Positions 1-9,255 of a DNA stretch of 12,876 nucleotides are shown here, piece after piece. The first letter of the stretch is position 1, and each line of letters begins with the position of its first letter. A model generated the notes under the pieces. The model ran no database searches, had not been told where the DNA came from, and worked only from the letters and a program-made list of their open reading frames with translations. The position numbers were made by a program, and so were the translations under genes. This stretch comes from Candidatus Nitrosymbiomonas sp. (GTDB lineage Bacteria; Sysuimicrobiota; Sysuimicrobiia; Sysuimicrobiales; Humicultoraceae): the NCBI GenBank assembly GCA_020724185.1, contig DYHL01000056.1, positions 1 through 12,876 on the forward strand. Direction: 5' to 3'.

Positions 1-1
1 G

Positions 2-2658
<2,657 letters not shown>

Positions 2659-2662
<4 letters not shown>

Positions 2663-3639
2663 AGCTACGCAACATTCTAATAGCGGCCGCCGTGGTGGTC
2701 GTCGTGGCAGCCGCGGGCGTCGGAGCATGGTTTCTGACGAAGGGCGCCCGGCAGGGTTCGGCGTTGGCCGCCCGGGTGAACGGCGACGCGATCTACTGGT
2801 CGCAGGTAGATGTCGAGGTAGCCAGGGCCGCCGCCCAGTTTGGACTGGATCCGGCCGGAGAGGAGTTCAAGAAACAGCGGGGCGAGATCTCCAAGGCGGT
2901 GATAGACCAGCTCGTCGCGCAGCGTCTGGTGGTGCAGGAGGGGCGGAAGCGCAACATCGCGGCCAGTGACAAGGAAGTCGAGGAGCAGCTCGCCACGATC
3001 AAGCAGCGGTTCCCAGGTGAAGCCGAGTTCACCAGCGCCCTGGCCCGTAACGGCCTGACGCTCGCCGGCCTGCGCGAGATGATCCGCATCAATGCCACCC
3101 AGCGGCGCGTGGCAGAGGCCGTGGCAGTGGCAAGCGTGTCGGACGACGAGGTGCGCAAGCAGTACGAAACCAACCCGGCGCTCCACGACAAGCCCGCCCA
3201 GATCAAGGTCAGCCACATCCTGCTACGCATAGGCGAGAAGGGCACCGAGTCGGTGGCCAATGCCAAGGTTAAGATCGTCCAGGCGAAGCTGGCCGACGGC
3301 GCGAAGTTCGAGGACCTGGCCAAGCAGTACTCCGAGGACCCGGGAAGCGCGGAGCGCGGGGGCGATCTGGGGTACGTCACCAAGGGCACGCTTGTGAAGG
3401 AGTTCGAGACCGTCGCGTGGGCGCTCAAGCCCGGCCAGACCAGCGGGCCGGTGCGGACGCAGTACGGCCTGCACATCATCCGGGTTCACGAAACGAAGGC
3501 CGCCGAGAAGGGCTCGTTCGAGAAGGTCAAGGAAGAGATCCGCGCGCAGCTGCTCGGCTCCAAGCGCGAGAAGGCGTTCGACGCCTGGCTGACCGAGCAG
3601 CGGAAGGTGGCCAAGGTCGAGCGGTTCGAGAGGAAGTAG
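2659..3639 (+). CDS. Membrane-anchored parvulin-type peptidyl-prolyl isomerase (SurA/PrsA-like)
   Basis: A 326-residue extracytoplasmic foldase that catalyses cis-trans isomerisation of X-Pro bonds in exported proteins. Residues 1-27 hold a short basic start and a long hydrophobic stretch (ILIAAAVVVVVAAAGVGAWF). There is no lipobox cysteine, so it should be an uncleaved anchor or an ordinary signal peptide, not a PrsA-type lipoprotein. A SurA-N-like helical chaperone region covers about 35-165. The PpiC/rotamase domain spans about 179-283, with the hallmarks VSHILLR, AKQYSEDPGSAERGGDLGY and YGLHIIRVHE. A charged helical tail ends the protein. The start is well supported by a strong Shine-Dalgarno sequence (AGGAGG at 2643-2648) and the ATGA overlap with mfd. 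It may act like PrsA or PpiD; the sequence alone does not decide. Confidence 0.95.
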
Positions 3640-3646
3640 CGGCGCG

Positions 3647-4030
3647 ATGAGCAACGGAGCGCTCGACCGGCTCGTCCGGGAGGCCGAGGCAGATCCCGCG
3701 GTGCTGGCCGTCATGCTGTTCGGAAGCGCGGCGCGCGGCCAGGCAGGAGTGGGGTCGGATCTCGACGTTTGCCTGGTCCTGGCTACCACCCACGATGCCG
3801 ATGCGCTTGAGCGTCGCCTCCATTACCTGGGCCGGTACGATGTCGACGTCCAGGTGTTCGGGATGCTGCCGTTGGTGATGCGCTCGCGCATCCTCAAAGA
3901 GGGCAAGGTGCTCTTTGTGAGGGACGAGGACGCGCTCTACGCGCTCGCCCGGCGCACCATCGCGGCCTTCGAGGACTTCCGGCACATCCACAAGATGTAC
4001 CTCGATGCGGTGCTCCATGATGGATCGTGA
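3647..4030 (+). CDS. Small MntA-like nucleotidyltransferase
   Basis: A 127-residue minimal nucleotidyltransferase of the pol-beta superfamily. The signature is clear: GSAARG at 26-31, SDLD at 37-40 (metal-binding Asp38 and Asp40), and a third acidic position in YDVDVQVF (Asp65 or Asp67). The C-terminal helix (about 94-123, ALARRTIAAFEDFRH...) resembles MntA proteins, which AMPylate and neutralise the HEPN toxin HepT in type VII TA systems. No HepT-like gene follows here. The 3' end instead overlaps the start of mazG by 14 bases, and the gene sits between the foldase and mazG as though inserted in the operon. GAGAGGAAG about 10 bases before the ATG serves as ribosome binding site. Fold and catalytic residues are secure; the target is unknown. 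Confidence 0.88.
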   Translation: MSNGALDRLVREAEADPAVLAVMLFGSAARGQAGVGSDLDVCLVLATTHDADALERRLHYLGRYDVDVQVFGMLPLVMRSRILKEGKVLFVRDEDALYALARRTIAAFEDFRHIHKMYLDAVLHDGS

Positions 4031-5048
4031 GCGCATGCGCCACACCTTCGAGGACCTGGTCGCTGTGATGGCTCGCCTGCGCGGGCCAGGCGGCTGTCCC
4101 TGGGACCGTGAACAGACCCACACCTCGCTCGCGCCCTACCTGCTGGAAGAGACCCACGAGACCCTCGAGGCGATCTCACGCGGCGACCTCGTTGCGCTGC
4201 GCGACGAACTGGGCGACCTGCTGCTTCAGGTGGTCTTTCACGGGCAGATGGCGCATGAGGCCGGCACCTTCGACACAAGCGATGTCGTGGACGGCCTGGT
4301 GCGCAAGCTGATCTCCCGCCACCCCCATGTATTCGGTGATGTGCGCGCCGACACACCGGCCGAGGTCCTGGACCGCTGGCACGAGCTCAAGCGCCGCGAG
4401 ATGCCCGAACGGGGGATCTTCGATGGCGTCCCGGCGTCGCTGCCCGCGCTATCTCGGGCGCAGAAGCTGCTGGCGCGGGCGGCGGTGAACGAGGGGGCCG
4501 CCTCACGCGGGCCGGAGGCGGCGGCCGTCGCCGCCGCGGAGGTGCGGGCCGCGGTGGATGCATCGGCCGTGGCGGTCTCAGCGGCCTCAGCGGGGGGCAA
4601 GTCAGGCGCGGCCGGAGCGTTGGGTGATCTGCTCCTCGCGGTGGCGGCGCTCGCGGCTGCCGCAGGAGTGGATGCCGAGTCGGCGCTGCGGGAAGCGTGC
4701 GAGAGGTTCGTGGGCCGGCCGCTACCTGTTCTTATCCAAGCTCCTGGGGTAAGATCGACACGAGGACCTGGCGATGGGACAGCCCATAGATGTGTCGGAG
4801 GCAAGGGACGGCCTATGAACAACAATGATACCTCCCACGTGAAGAACCTCTCAAGCGATGAGCTGAGGGCGATCGTCCAGGATGCGGTGGAGCAGGCACT
4901 GCTCGATCTCCTTGGCGACCCAGACCATGGACTTGAGGTGCGAGAGGACGTGCAAGAGCGGCTGAGGCAGTCCATGGAACGACTCGGCAAAGGCGCGCGC
5001 GGCCTGCCGGCCGACGAAGTGGCGAAGAGACTCGGATTGAACTGGTGA
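4017..5048 (+). CDS. mazG: MazG nucleoside triphosphate pyrophosphohydrolase, in-frame with a downstream antitoxin
   Basis: MazG hydrolyses (d)NTPs to NMPs plus pyrophosphate. The N-terminal domain is typical: MARLRGPGGCPWDREQTH, EETHE at 44-48 (EExxE) and ELGD at 64-67 (ExxD), then the HPHVFGD and WHELKRRE motifs. The C-terminal domain is abnormal. Where a second EExxE/ExxD centre is expected there is an Ala/Val/Gly-rich stretch, and the second ExxD is ALGD at 201-204. Similarity ends near residue 237 (CERFVGR). The frame then crosses about 27 codons resembling intergenic DNA and enters the antitoxin at 4815 without a stop, giving 343 residues against about 260 for the family. A frame slip near 4715 would instead end the protein at TAA 4750-4752. 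I chose ATG 4017 (ATGATGG) over 4005 as closer to family starts. Translation is probably coupled to the preceding gene. Confidence 0.9.
   Translation: MMDRERMRHTFEDLVAVMARLRGPGGCPWDREQTHTSLAPYLLEETHETLEAISRGDLVALRDELGDLLLQVVFHGQMAHEAGTFDTSDVVDGLVRKLISRHPHVFGDVRADTPAEVLDRWHELKRREMPERGIFDGVPASLPALSRAQKLLARAAVNEGAASRGPEAAAVAAAEVRAAVDASAVAVSAASAGGKSGAAGALGDLLLAVAALAAAAGVDAESALREACERFVGRPLPVLIQAPGVRSTRGPGDGTAHRCVGGKGRPMNNNDTSHVKNLSSDELRAIVQDAVEQALLDLLGDPDHGLEVREDVQERLRQSMERLGKGARGLPADEVAKRLGLNW
4750..4755 (+). promoter_or_regulatory. Possible -10 box upstream of the relBE-like pair
   Basis: TAAGAT matches four of six positions of TATAAT and lies in the non-conserved tail of the mazG frame, about 60 bases before the antitoxin ATG. 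I see no convincing -35 at 16-18 bases, so this is weak. Read-through from the mfd-mazG block is an equally good explanation for expression. Confidence 0.25.
4815..5048 (+). CDS. Antitoxin of a RelBE/ParDE-like pair (nested in the mazG frame)
   Basis: A 77-residue acidic, helical protein starting MNNNDTSHVKNL and ending AKRLGLNW. It has the composition of RelE/ParE antitoxins: a central helical region (ELRAIVQDAVEQALLDLL), a charged linker and a C-terminal helix (LPADEVAKRLG) of the kind that wraps the toxin. It is in the same frame as mazG, so it could be made separately from this ATG or as the tail of MazG. AAGGGACGG at 4803-4811 is a fair ribosome binding site close to the ATG, and GGAGG at 4797-4801 lies slightly far. 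Its TGA overlaps the GTG of the toxin (GTGA at 5045), the usual arrangement in TA operons. The exact antitoxin family is not recognised; the role is inferred from position and the toxin. Confidence 0.75.
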   Translation: MNNNDTSHVKNLSSDELRAIVQDAVEQALLDLLGDPDHGLEVREDVQERLRQSMERLGKGARGLPADEVAKRLGLNW

Positions 5049-5323
5049 CGGCGCACCAGGTAAGGTTCCTGCCCGCTGCTGCTGACGAGCTTGCCTCCCT
5101 CAACAGGCCGGCCGCGCAGCGGATCCTGAACAAGCTGCGGTGGCTGGCCGAGAACTTCGAGAATCTTACCCCTGAGCCCCTGCGCGGAGATCTACAGGGG
5201 CTCTTCAAGCTGCGGGTCGGAAGCTACAGGGTTCTCTACTCGTTCGATCAGACTACGCAGGTCATCACCGTCCATCTCGTGGGCCACCGTGAGAACGTCT
5301 ATAGGTCTCGCGGCTCGGGGTGA
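5045..5323 (+). CDS. RelE/ParE-family toxin
   Basis: A 92-residue protein with the compact RelE/ParE fold pattern. An N-terminal beta strand (HQVRFLPAAADEL) is followed by two helices (RPAAQRILNKLRWLAENF), then the family hallmark LRGDLQGLFKLRVGSYRVLYSF and a final strand VITVHLVGHRENVYR. The GLFKLRVGSYRVLY and HRENVY motifs are typical of RelE-type ribosome-dependent mRNA interferases, although ParE gyrase inhibitors share the fold. The GTG start at 5045 overlaps the antitoxin stop. The length is normal, there is no sign of decay, and the pair looks complete. It converges with the vapBC pair on the other strand. Confidence 0.9.
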   Translation: MTAHQVRFLPAAADELASLNRPAAQRILNKLRWLAENFENLTPEPLRGDLQGLFKLRVGSYRVLYSFDQTTQVITVHLVGHRENVYRSRGSG

Positions 5324-5370
5324 CATTGATCACGGCGGTCCGCGCGGGCACCCTTCACTGACCCTCGCCG

Positions 5371-5796
5371 TCAGCGCGGGAGCCGGTGAAAGGCCCTCTG
5401 GCGGTCGGGGCCAAACCGGTAGACCAGGAAGTGTGCATCGAAGGCGAACGCGTGGGTGATCCCCAGCCTCTCCATCAGGGCAAACGTCGCGCAGTCAACG
5501 AAGCTGAAGGATTGATCGGGGAACGCATGGGCTATCCGCCACGCGGCTTCTAGATCAACTGGGTCCGGCGCCAAGACCGGAATCCTTGCCTCCCGCAGCG
5601 CTCCCCAGAAGGCGAGGGCGGCCGGACGCCCAAGATGGGCGTGCAGAAGAGCGCAGGTCTCCGCGATGATGAGGTCGGTCGTCAGGAGCGGCGTCGTCCC
5701 TGCCGTTTGGGTGTAGAAGCCGCGCGCTTCCTCGTGGTGGCGGTCGGAGGTGTCTGCCAGGGCGTACCAGGCGCCGGTGTCAACGAGAACGGTCAC
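5371..5796 (-). CDS. VapC-type PIN-domain toxin (partner of the RHH antitoxin)
   Basis: A 141-residue PIN ribonuclease, probably cutting a specific RNA such as tRNA or rRNA. All four expected acidic residues are present: Asp6 (VTVLVDTGAWYAL), Glu46 (LIIAETCALL), Asp101 (SFVDCATFALM) and Asp120 (FAFDAHF). Length and spacing are normal, so the toxin looks intact. I chose GTG 5796, with GAGG nine bases upstream and a 17-base overlap with the antitoxin end. ATG 5817 adds seven residues but has no visible ribosome binding site. The ORF remains open further upstream, inside the antitoxin. Assignment to VapC is firm; the target is unknown. Confidence 0.92.
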   Translation of the reverse strand: MTVLVDTGAWYALADTSDRHHEEARGFYTQTAGTTPLLTTDLIIAETCALLHAHLGRPAALAFWGALREARIPVLAPDPVDLEAAWRIAHAFPDQSFSFVDCATFALMERLGITHAFAFDAHFLVYRFGPDRQRAFHRLPR

Positions 5797-6043
5797 GACG
5801 AAGGGCCTCGGCGACATAGGCGTCGTGGCGCTCGGAGATGTCTGGATTCCCACTAGCCCCCAGCGCGACCAACTTCAAATACGCATCTTGCGGGACTCGG
5901 GGAGAGAGCCGGCGTCCCTCAAGATGGTTTCTCACCAGACGTCGCAGCAATTCGGCCATGGAGATCCTCTGTTCCGCGGCCTCGGCGCGAAGGGCCCTGT
6001 GCTGTTCTGTCTCCAGGTAGATCATCGTCCGGGCTCTCATCAT
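5780..6043 (-). CDS. Ribbon-helix-helix antitoxin (VapB-like)
   Basis: An 87-residue antitoxin. The N-terminal ribbon-helix-helix is clear: strand RTMIYLETEQ, then helix HRALRAEAAEQR, a turn at ISMAE and a second helix LLRRLVRNHLE. The C-terminal half (about 45-87) is charged and should bind the PIN toxin encoded immediately downstream with a short overlap. I chose ATG 6043 (or ATG 6040 next to it) because AGGGGAAA lies just upstream. A TTG start at 6064 is possible but needless. A promoter and an inverted repeat lie about 40-70 bases upstream, consistent with autoregulation by the antitoxin or the complex. Confidence 0.88.
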   Translation of the reverse strand: MMRARTMIYLETEQHRALRAEAAEQRISMAELLRRLVRNHLEGRRLSPRVPQDAYLKLVALGASGNPDISERHDAYVAEALRRDRSR

Positions 6044-6082
6044 TTTCCCCTGCCCAAAGACCAACTCGTGGGTTCTGGTATT

Positions 6083-6112
6083 AGCATAATGATGCTGCTA
6101 TCATTTAGTCAA
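6083..6112 (-). promoter_or_regulatory. Promoter of the vapBC pair with operator-like inverted repeat
   Basis: On the minus strand, TTGACT (6107-6112) and TATGCT (6083-6088) are separated by 18 bases, a good sigma70-type promoter and unusually AT-rich for this window. A perfect inverted repeat AGCAT-AATG-ATGCT (6083-6096) covers the -10 box, as expected of an operator where an RHH antitoxin would block RNA polymerase. The -10 lies about 40 bases from the antitoxin start. Confidence 0.7.
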
Positions 6113-6257
6113 TAGGACTGCCGATGCCTGACCCATCTTCTCCCGCGCGGGAACCGTGTTGTGTCCGCCAAGCGCAGAAGGCAGAGGGAAGCAAGGATGG
6201 AGGGAACCGAAGCCCGCGTCGTAGAAACCGTCATCGCTACAAACACGGGCCCGGCGT

Positions 6258-6992
6258 CTAGCCACCGCTCGTTGCAAGCACCTCAAACGCGTCGTTGTGC
6301 AGCACGAGCCGCTGGATCTGCAGGTTGAAGGGCATCTTTGATAGGTCGAGTACCGGGTTGATCTTGGCCAGCTCCTTCTCTATCAGGCCCTGCGGCACGC
6401 TGGCGCCGTGCACCAGCGCGTACGTGACGACCACTACGATGCGCTGCTTCCCCTCGACGGCCAGGGCCGCCCTGACCTGGGCCGGATAGAGCTTGTCCCC
6501 ACTCCTGATCGTTGCCGCCATCTCCATCTGACCTTCCCAGAACCTCACCGTAGGCCTCAGTATCGTGGTCGACGCCTTCGCCAGGCCCTCCTCCACGGCC
6601 TTGGCCGTGCTCTTCGCCACCACGGTCGCCCTCGCCGGTCTGACCAACTTCACCTGCCGGGCGGCAAGCGCGGACATCTCCAACTGGAGGTCCGTGAAGT
6701 GGGCCATCACCTCGCCGCGAAAGCCGCCGAAGGAGGCGGGCTTCCCGTTGATGACAAGTGCGTCAATGGAAAGGACGTCGCCCGCGAGCGCTGATCCAAG
6801 CGCTTGGATCTCGAGGACCGAGGTGGCGTCGAAGTACTGCAGCAGGGCGGCTCGTACAAGGTTCTGGACGGCTTCGTCTGACATGGGCTGGCGGTCCTGT
6901 GGGACGGCCGGGGTTTGTGACGAGAGCAAAATGAGGGCGGCGGCGCCGCAGATGGCGGTCGAGAGCCAGCGCTTCAGCGAGGACCTCAGCAT
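6258..6992 (-). CDS. Secreted DUF2993 (LmeA-like) protein
   Basis: A 244-residue exported protein. Residues 1-30 form a signal peptide: MLRSSLKRW is basic and STAICGAAALILLSS is hydrophobic. Cleavage is likely after a small residue near TPA; there is no good lipobox. The mature part fits the DUF2993/LmeA family: SVLEIQALGSALAGDVLSID, where a strand is followed by short turns, then FTDLQLEMSAL and a C-terminal KMPFNLQIQRLVLHND. LmeA in mycobacteria binds phospholipid and affects mannan maturation; here a lipid-binding envelope role is an inference only. The start at 6992 has AGGGGTGA seven bases upstream; ATG 7028 is an alternative without that support. It stands alone among TA genes. Confidence 0.75.
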   Translation of the reverse strand: MLRSSLKRWLSTAICGAAALILLSSQTPAVPQDRQPMSDEAVQNLVRAALLQYFDATSVLEIQALGSALAGDVLSIDALVINGKPASFGGFRGEVMAHFTDLQLEMSALAARQVKLVRPARATVVAKSTAKAVEEGLAKASTTILRPTVRFWEGQMEMAATIRSGDKLYPAQVRAALAVEGKQRIVVVVTYALVHGASVPQGLIEKELAKINPVLDLSKMPFNLQIQRLVLHNDAFEVLATSGG

Positions 6993-7103
6993 GGACTTCA
7001 CCCCTCGGAACTCACTCCCGTGATTCATCGTACTGCTGCCGAGTCCTGCGGGTGCGGGCGGCGGCTTGACCGGTGTGCAAGAGGCCAAGGCCCATCCTGT
7101 CTA

Positions 7104-7709
7104 TCAACGCCGGCGCGGAACTCTGGTACCTGGCCGCGGTGAAGAGCTGGCGGGGTAGGGTTCCTGCCTGCCGCGGCCCGGAGCAGCCATCCGCCTGCCG
7201 CAACATAAGGTAACGGCTTCTCCGAGCACGGTGCGCAGGCTCAGCGCAGAAGCCAGATGTACAGCATCGTATGCCCTGAGCGGGTGCCGGCTAATCAGAT
7301 CGCGGGCGAGCACTTGGACCTCGTCCAACAGCTCAATCCGGACCAAGGCCCCCCAGTGGTGATCGAACTGCCGGCATAGGCGATCTTGGCCGTTGCCACC
7401 GGGCCTTTCCGCGCCACGAGGGTGCTGACTAGCGCCGACCCCTCTATGATCTTGGAAAGAGGCGGTCCGGGAACCTTTGCCCGTCGTACCCTGCCTGATG
7501 GCCTGCGCTTCGGAAGGGGCAGGAATCCCTGAGCTGCCAGCCTGGCAAGTCGTGCTTCTTTGGCTCACCGTGTGCTCTATGGACTGAATCGGCTGGATCA
7601 CCGCGATCGGCCTCCCGCGTTCGGTGACAACGATCTCTTCGCCCTGCTTGGTCCTGCGGAGGTAGTACGTAAGTCGGTTCTTGAGGTCCTTGATGCCCGC
7701 GCTTGCCAT
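7104..7709 (-). pseudogene. Decayed phd-vapC TA module
   Basis: The first 50 residues are a good Phd/YefM antitoxin N-terminus: MASAGIKDLKNRLTYYLRR, then GEEIVVTERGRPIAVIQPI. After SIEHTVS, near 7564, the reading must shift by one base. The shifted frame gives a typical antitoxin tail, ARLARLAAQGFLPLPKRRPS followed by VPGPPLSKIIEG, which runs straight into SALVSTLVARKGP, the start of a VapC-type PIN domain. The antitoxin end and the toxin start, with its first catalytic Asp, therefore look deleted. Back in the first frame, ELLDEVQVLARDLISRHPLR and AYDAVHLASAL match the C-terminal half of VapC. At least two lesions separate these parts, so a working toxin is very unlikely. The antitoxin DNA-binding part might still be made. 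Confidence 0.82.
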
Positions 7710-7782
7710 GGAGTGTCAGACTCCATGTAGACCATCGTCCCCGAAGCCTTGAACGGGCTGGACAGGCACCCGGACAGGGGGG

Positions 7783-7824
7783 ATGATTGAACGGATGAGC
7801 AAACACGACAGCCGTGCGTATTGA
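7783..7824 (+). other. Possible 13-codon leader ORF before the S4 gene
   Basis: MIERMSKHDSRAY is preceded immediately by a purine-rich AGGGGGG (7776-7782), too close to ATG 7783 but well placed for ATG 7795. Its TGA (7822-7824) lies just inside the S4 gene, whose GTG start (7814) has no clear ribosome binding site of its own. Translation of this leader could feed ribosomes to the S4 gene. This is weak evidence. Confidence 0.25.
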
Positions 7825-8074
7825 CAAGTACCTCCAAACCAGCCGCCTGGTCAAGCGCCGCGCCATGGCCAACCGCCTCTGCGACGCCGGCCGGGTGACC
7901 CTTAACGGTCGGATGGCCAAGCCCGCGGCCGAGGTCGAGGTAGGCGACTTGGTAGGCGTGAACTTCGGCCCCCGGCAGCTCGTCGTGAAGGTCCTGCGCC
8001 TGCCGGAAGGGCGGCCGTCCCCAGATCCGCCGTACGAGGTCGTCGAGGACAGGCGCACGCCGGAGGCCTGGTAG
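7814..8074 (+). CDS. rqcP: S4-domain RNA-binding protein, RqcP/HslR-like
   Basis: An 86-residue protein with an S4 domain over residues 1-60: MRIDKYLQTSRLVKRRAMAN, then CDAGRVTLNGRMAKPAAEV and VGDLVGVNFG. It matches the YabO/RqcP and HslR (Hsp15) group, which binds 50S subunits carrying stalled peptidyl-tRNA. RqcP helps RqcH add alanine tails in bacterial ribosome quality control. In Bacillus, yabO follows mazG; here it still lies 3' of mazG but about 2.8 kb of TA genes and the DUF2993 gene intervene. That context favours the RqcP assignment over HslR. The start is GTG 7814 with a weak ribosome binding site. The short C-terminal tail (VEDRRTPEAW) is not conserved. Confidence 0.85.
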   Translation: MRIDKYLQTSRLVKRRAMANRLCDAGRVTLNGRMAKPAAEVEVGDLVGVNFGPRQLVVKVLRLPEGRPSPDPPYEVVEDRRTPEAW

Positions 8075-8082
8075 GCAGTCGC

Positions 8083-8517
8083 CTACACCAGACGGCGCAG
8101 GAACTCCCCCGGCGTCATGACGGCGAACGGCAGGCCTGCGTTCGTCACACGCTCCGTGAGCAAGTGCCTGCGGTCGAGGGTCAGGAGCACGTCAACCCTT
8201 CCCTTCACCGCCCCGGCCAGCACGTGCGCGTCTTTGGGGGCGACGAGATCGGCGCCTGCGCCGCTTTCGTCGAGACTGGGATCCGCCACCAGATCGAGGT
8301 CAAGGTTTCCGATTTCCTCGTAGTACCTCAGCAGAGACGCGCGGCCGAGCTTCGCGCGGATGTTCCGTTCGGCCTCCACGAGAACAAGCCGGCTGCTGAC
8401 GGCGCGGCTTCCTCCCTGCCGGCGCAGGGCCAGCACTAGGGTGGAGGCTCCTGTGCTGGAGCCTGCCGCCGCGATCAGGACGCTCGCGTCGAGAAAGAGC
8501 CGCTGGGCAGCCTTCAT
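8083..8517 (-). CDS. PIN-domain toxin paired with an AbrB-type antitoxin
   Basis: A 144-residue PIN-domain protein, starting MKAAQRLFLDASVLIAAAG. Expected acidic residues are Asp10, Glu48 (LVLVEAERNI), Asp96 (APKDAHVLAGA) and Asp115 (LLTLDRRHLL). The core is full length and looks intact. The start overlaps the antitoxin stop by four bases (8514-8517), the normal tight coupling of a TA pair. It converges with the S4 gene, nine bases between them. It is probably an endoribonuclease toxin; the substrate is unknown. Confidence 0.87.
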   Translation of the reverse strand: MKAAQRLFLDASVLIAAAGSSTGASTLVLALRRQGGSRAVSSRLVLVEAERNIRAKLGRASLLRYYEEIGNLDLDLVADPSLDESGAGADLVAPKDAHVLAGAVKGRVDVLLTLDRRHLLTERVTNAGLPFAVMTPGEFLRRLV

Positions 8518-8801
8518 GCCGGCTTCTTCCGGCCGAGCAAGCGCCGGACCTTCGCCGCTGTGCCTGGATCAATCCGATCCTCCTCTAGAAAGCGCTGAAT
8601 CTCGTCCTCCGTGTAGTCCCTCAGGGCCTCTTCCTGTGGAATCGTGCGGAGGGGAGCGATCTCTATCCGGCCTCCCTTGAGGGTGAGGCTGAGGACGGTC
8701 CCGGCGTCAATCCCCAATCGGCGCCGGAAGGCAACGGGGAGCGTGATCTGTCCTTTCGCCAGGGGCCGGACGAGCCTGGTGAGGGGATTGCTCTCGGGCA
8801 T
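8514..8801 (-). CDS. AbrB/MazE-type (SpoVT-AbrB fold) antitoxin
   Basis: A 95-residue antitoxin. The N-terminal swapped-hairpin DNA-binding domain covers about 7-52: RLVRPLAKGQITLPVAFRR, LGIDAGTVLSLTLKGGRIEI. The C-terminal tail (RDYTEDEIQRFLEEDRIDP...) is acidic and helical, fit to bind the PIN protein downstream. I chose ATG 8801, with GAGGTG six bases upstream; a start at 8837 adds 12 residues without that support. A possible promoter lies 40-70 bases upstream, so this pair can be expressed apart from the TA remnants that precede it on the same strand. Confidence 0.87.
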   Translation of the reverse strand: MPESNPLTRLVRPLAKGQITLPVAFRRRLGIDAGTVLSLTLKGGRIEIAPLRTIPQEEALRDYTEDEIQRFLEEDRIDPGTAAKVRRLLGRKKPA

Positions 8802-8842
8802 GGCGCACCTCGGTTCACGTATTGGCGGAATATCCATGAAGC

Positions 8843-8871
8843 AGAATACCGGATTTCTGGTCCCCGGTCAG
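8843..8871 (-). promoter_or_regulatory. Possible promoter of the AbrB/PIN pair
   Basis: On the minus strand CTGACC (8866-8871) and TATTCT (8843-8848) are separated by 17 bases, each matching the sigma70 consensus at four of six positions. The region is locally AT-richer than its surroundings and lies about 40 bases from the chosen ATG. Confidence 0.45.
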
Positions 8872-8920
8872 ACATGGCCGCGGTAGAGTGGTGCGCGCGG
8901 TTGGTCTCAAGGACGGAGGC

Positions 8921-9187
8921 CTAGCCGGACTGAAGTGTCATGACTCGCAGCTCGGGTACGGCTCGGAAGTGCGCGTCATCCTGCGGCCCTGCCAGGACAC
9001 CGAAGCCCAGATGCAGTGCGGTTGCGGCAACGGCAAGGTCATTGGCCGGGATCAGGCGGCCCCGGCGGCTCAATGCCGCCGACAACCCTGCCCATCGTTC
9101 GGCGAGGCAATCTTGGCACGTCGCCGATCCGCGCTCGACGGTCACCAGAGCGCTGGTGTCTATGACGAGCCACGTCGCACGGGCCAT
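8921..9187 (-). pseudogene. Internally deleted VapC-type PIN toxin
   Basis: An open frame of 88 residues, against about 130-140 for the family. The first strand with its catalytic Asp is present (MARATWLVIDTSALV, Asp10). So is the C-terminal half, ERWAGLSAALSRRGRLIPAN followed by DLAVAATALHLGFGVL, with Asp50 and Asp70/71. The middle, which normally holds the conserved Glu helix (about 50 residues), is missing: SALVTVERG joins directly to CQDCLAERW. The frame is kept across the gap. Without the central helices and the acidic residue it should not fold as an active PIN nuclease. The start is ATG 9187 with GGAGG just upstream. The partner antitoxin upstream is also damaged. Confidence 0.75.
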
Positions 9188-9255
9188 GCGTCCTCCGGAA
9201 TGCGGTCTGCCGCACCTACGCGTTCCAGGTCCCCGGCAGACGCGGGGTCGGGCGC

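Noticed and set aside
3223..4123. Minus-strand open frames across the foldase, nucleotidyltransferase and mazG
   Set aside because: Their translations are low-complexity and mirror the codon bias of the real genes on the plus strand.
4238..5056. 272-codon minus-strand frame opposite mazG
   Set aside because: Ser/Ala/Pro-rich composition typical of antisense GC-rich DNA; the plus strand shows MazG and antitoxin motifs.
5324..5370. Possible bidirectional terminator between relE and vapC
   Set aside because: Only a 4-base stem (CTGA/TCAG) with no T-tract on either side.
6130..6160. Palindrome CCCGCGCGGG upstream of vapBC
   Set aside because: Short GC palindromes are expected by chance in this composition, and there is no associated promoter or T-tract.
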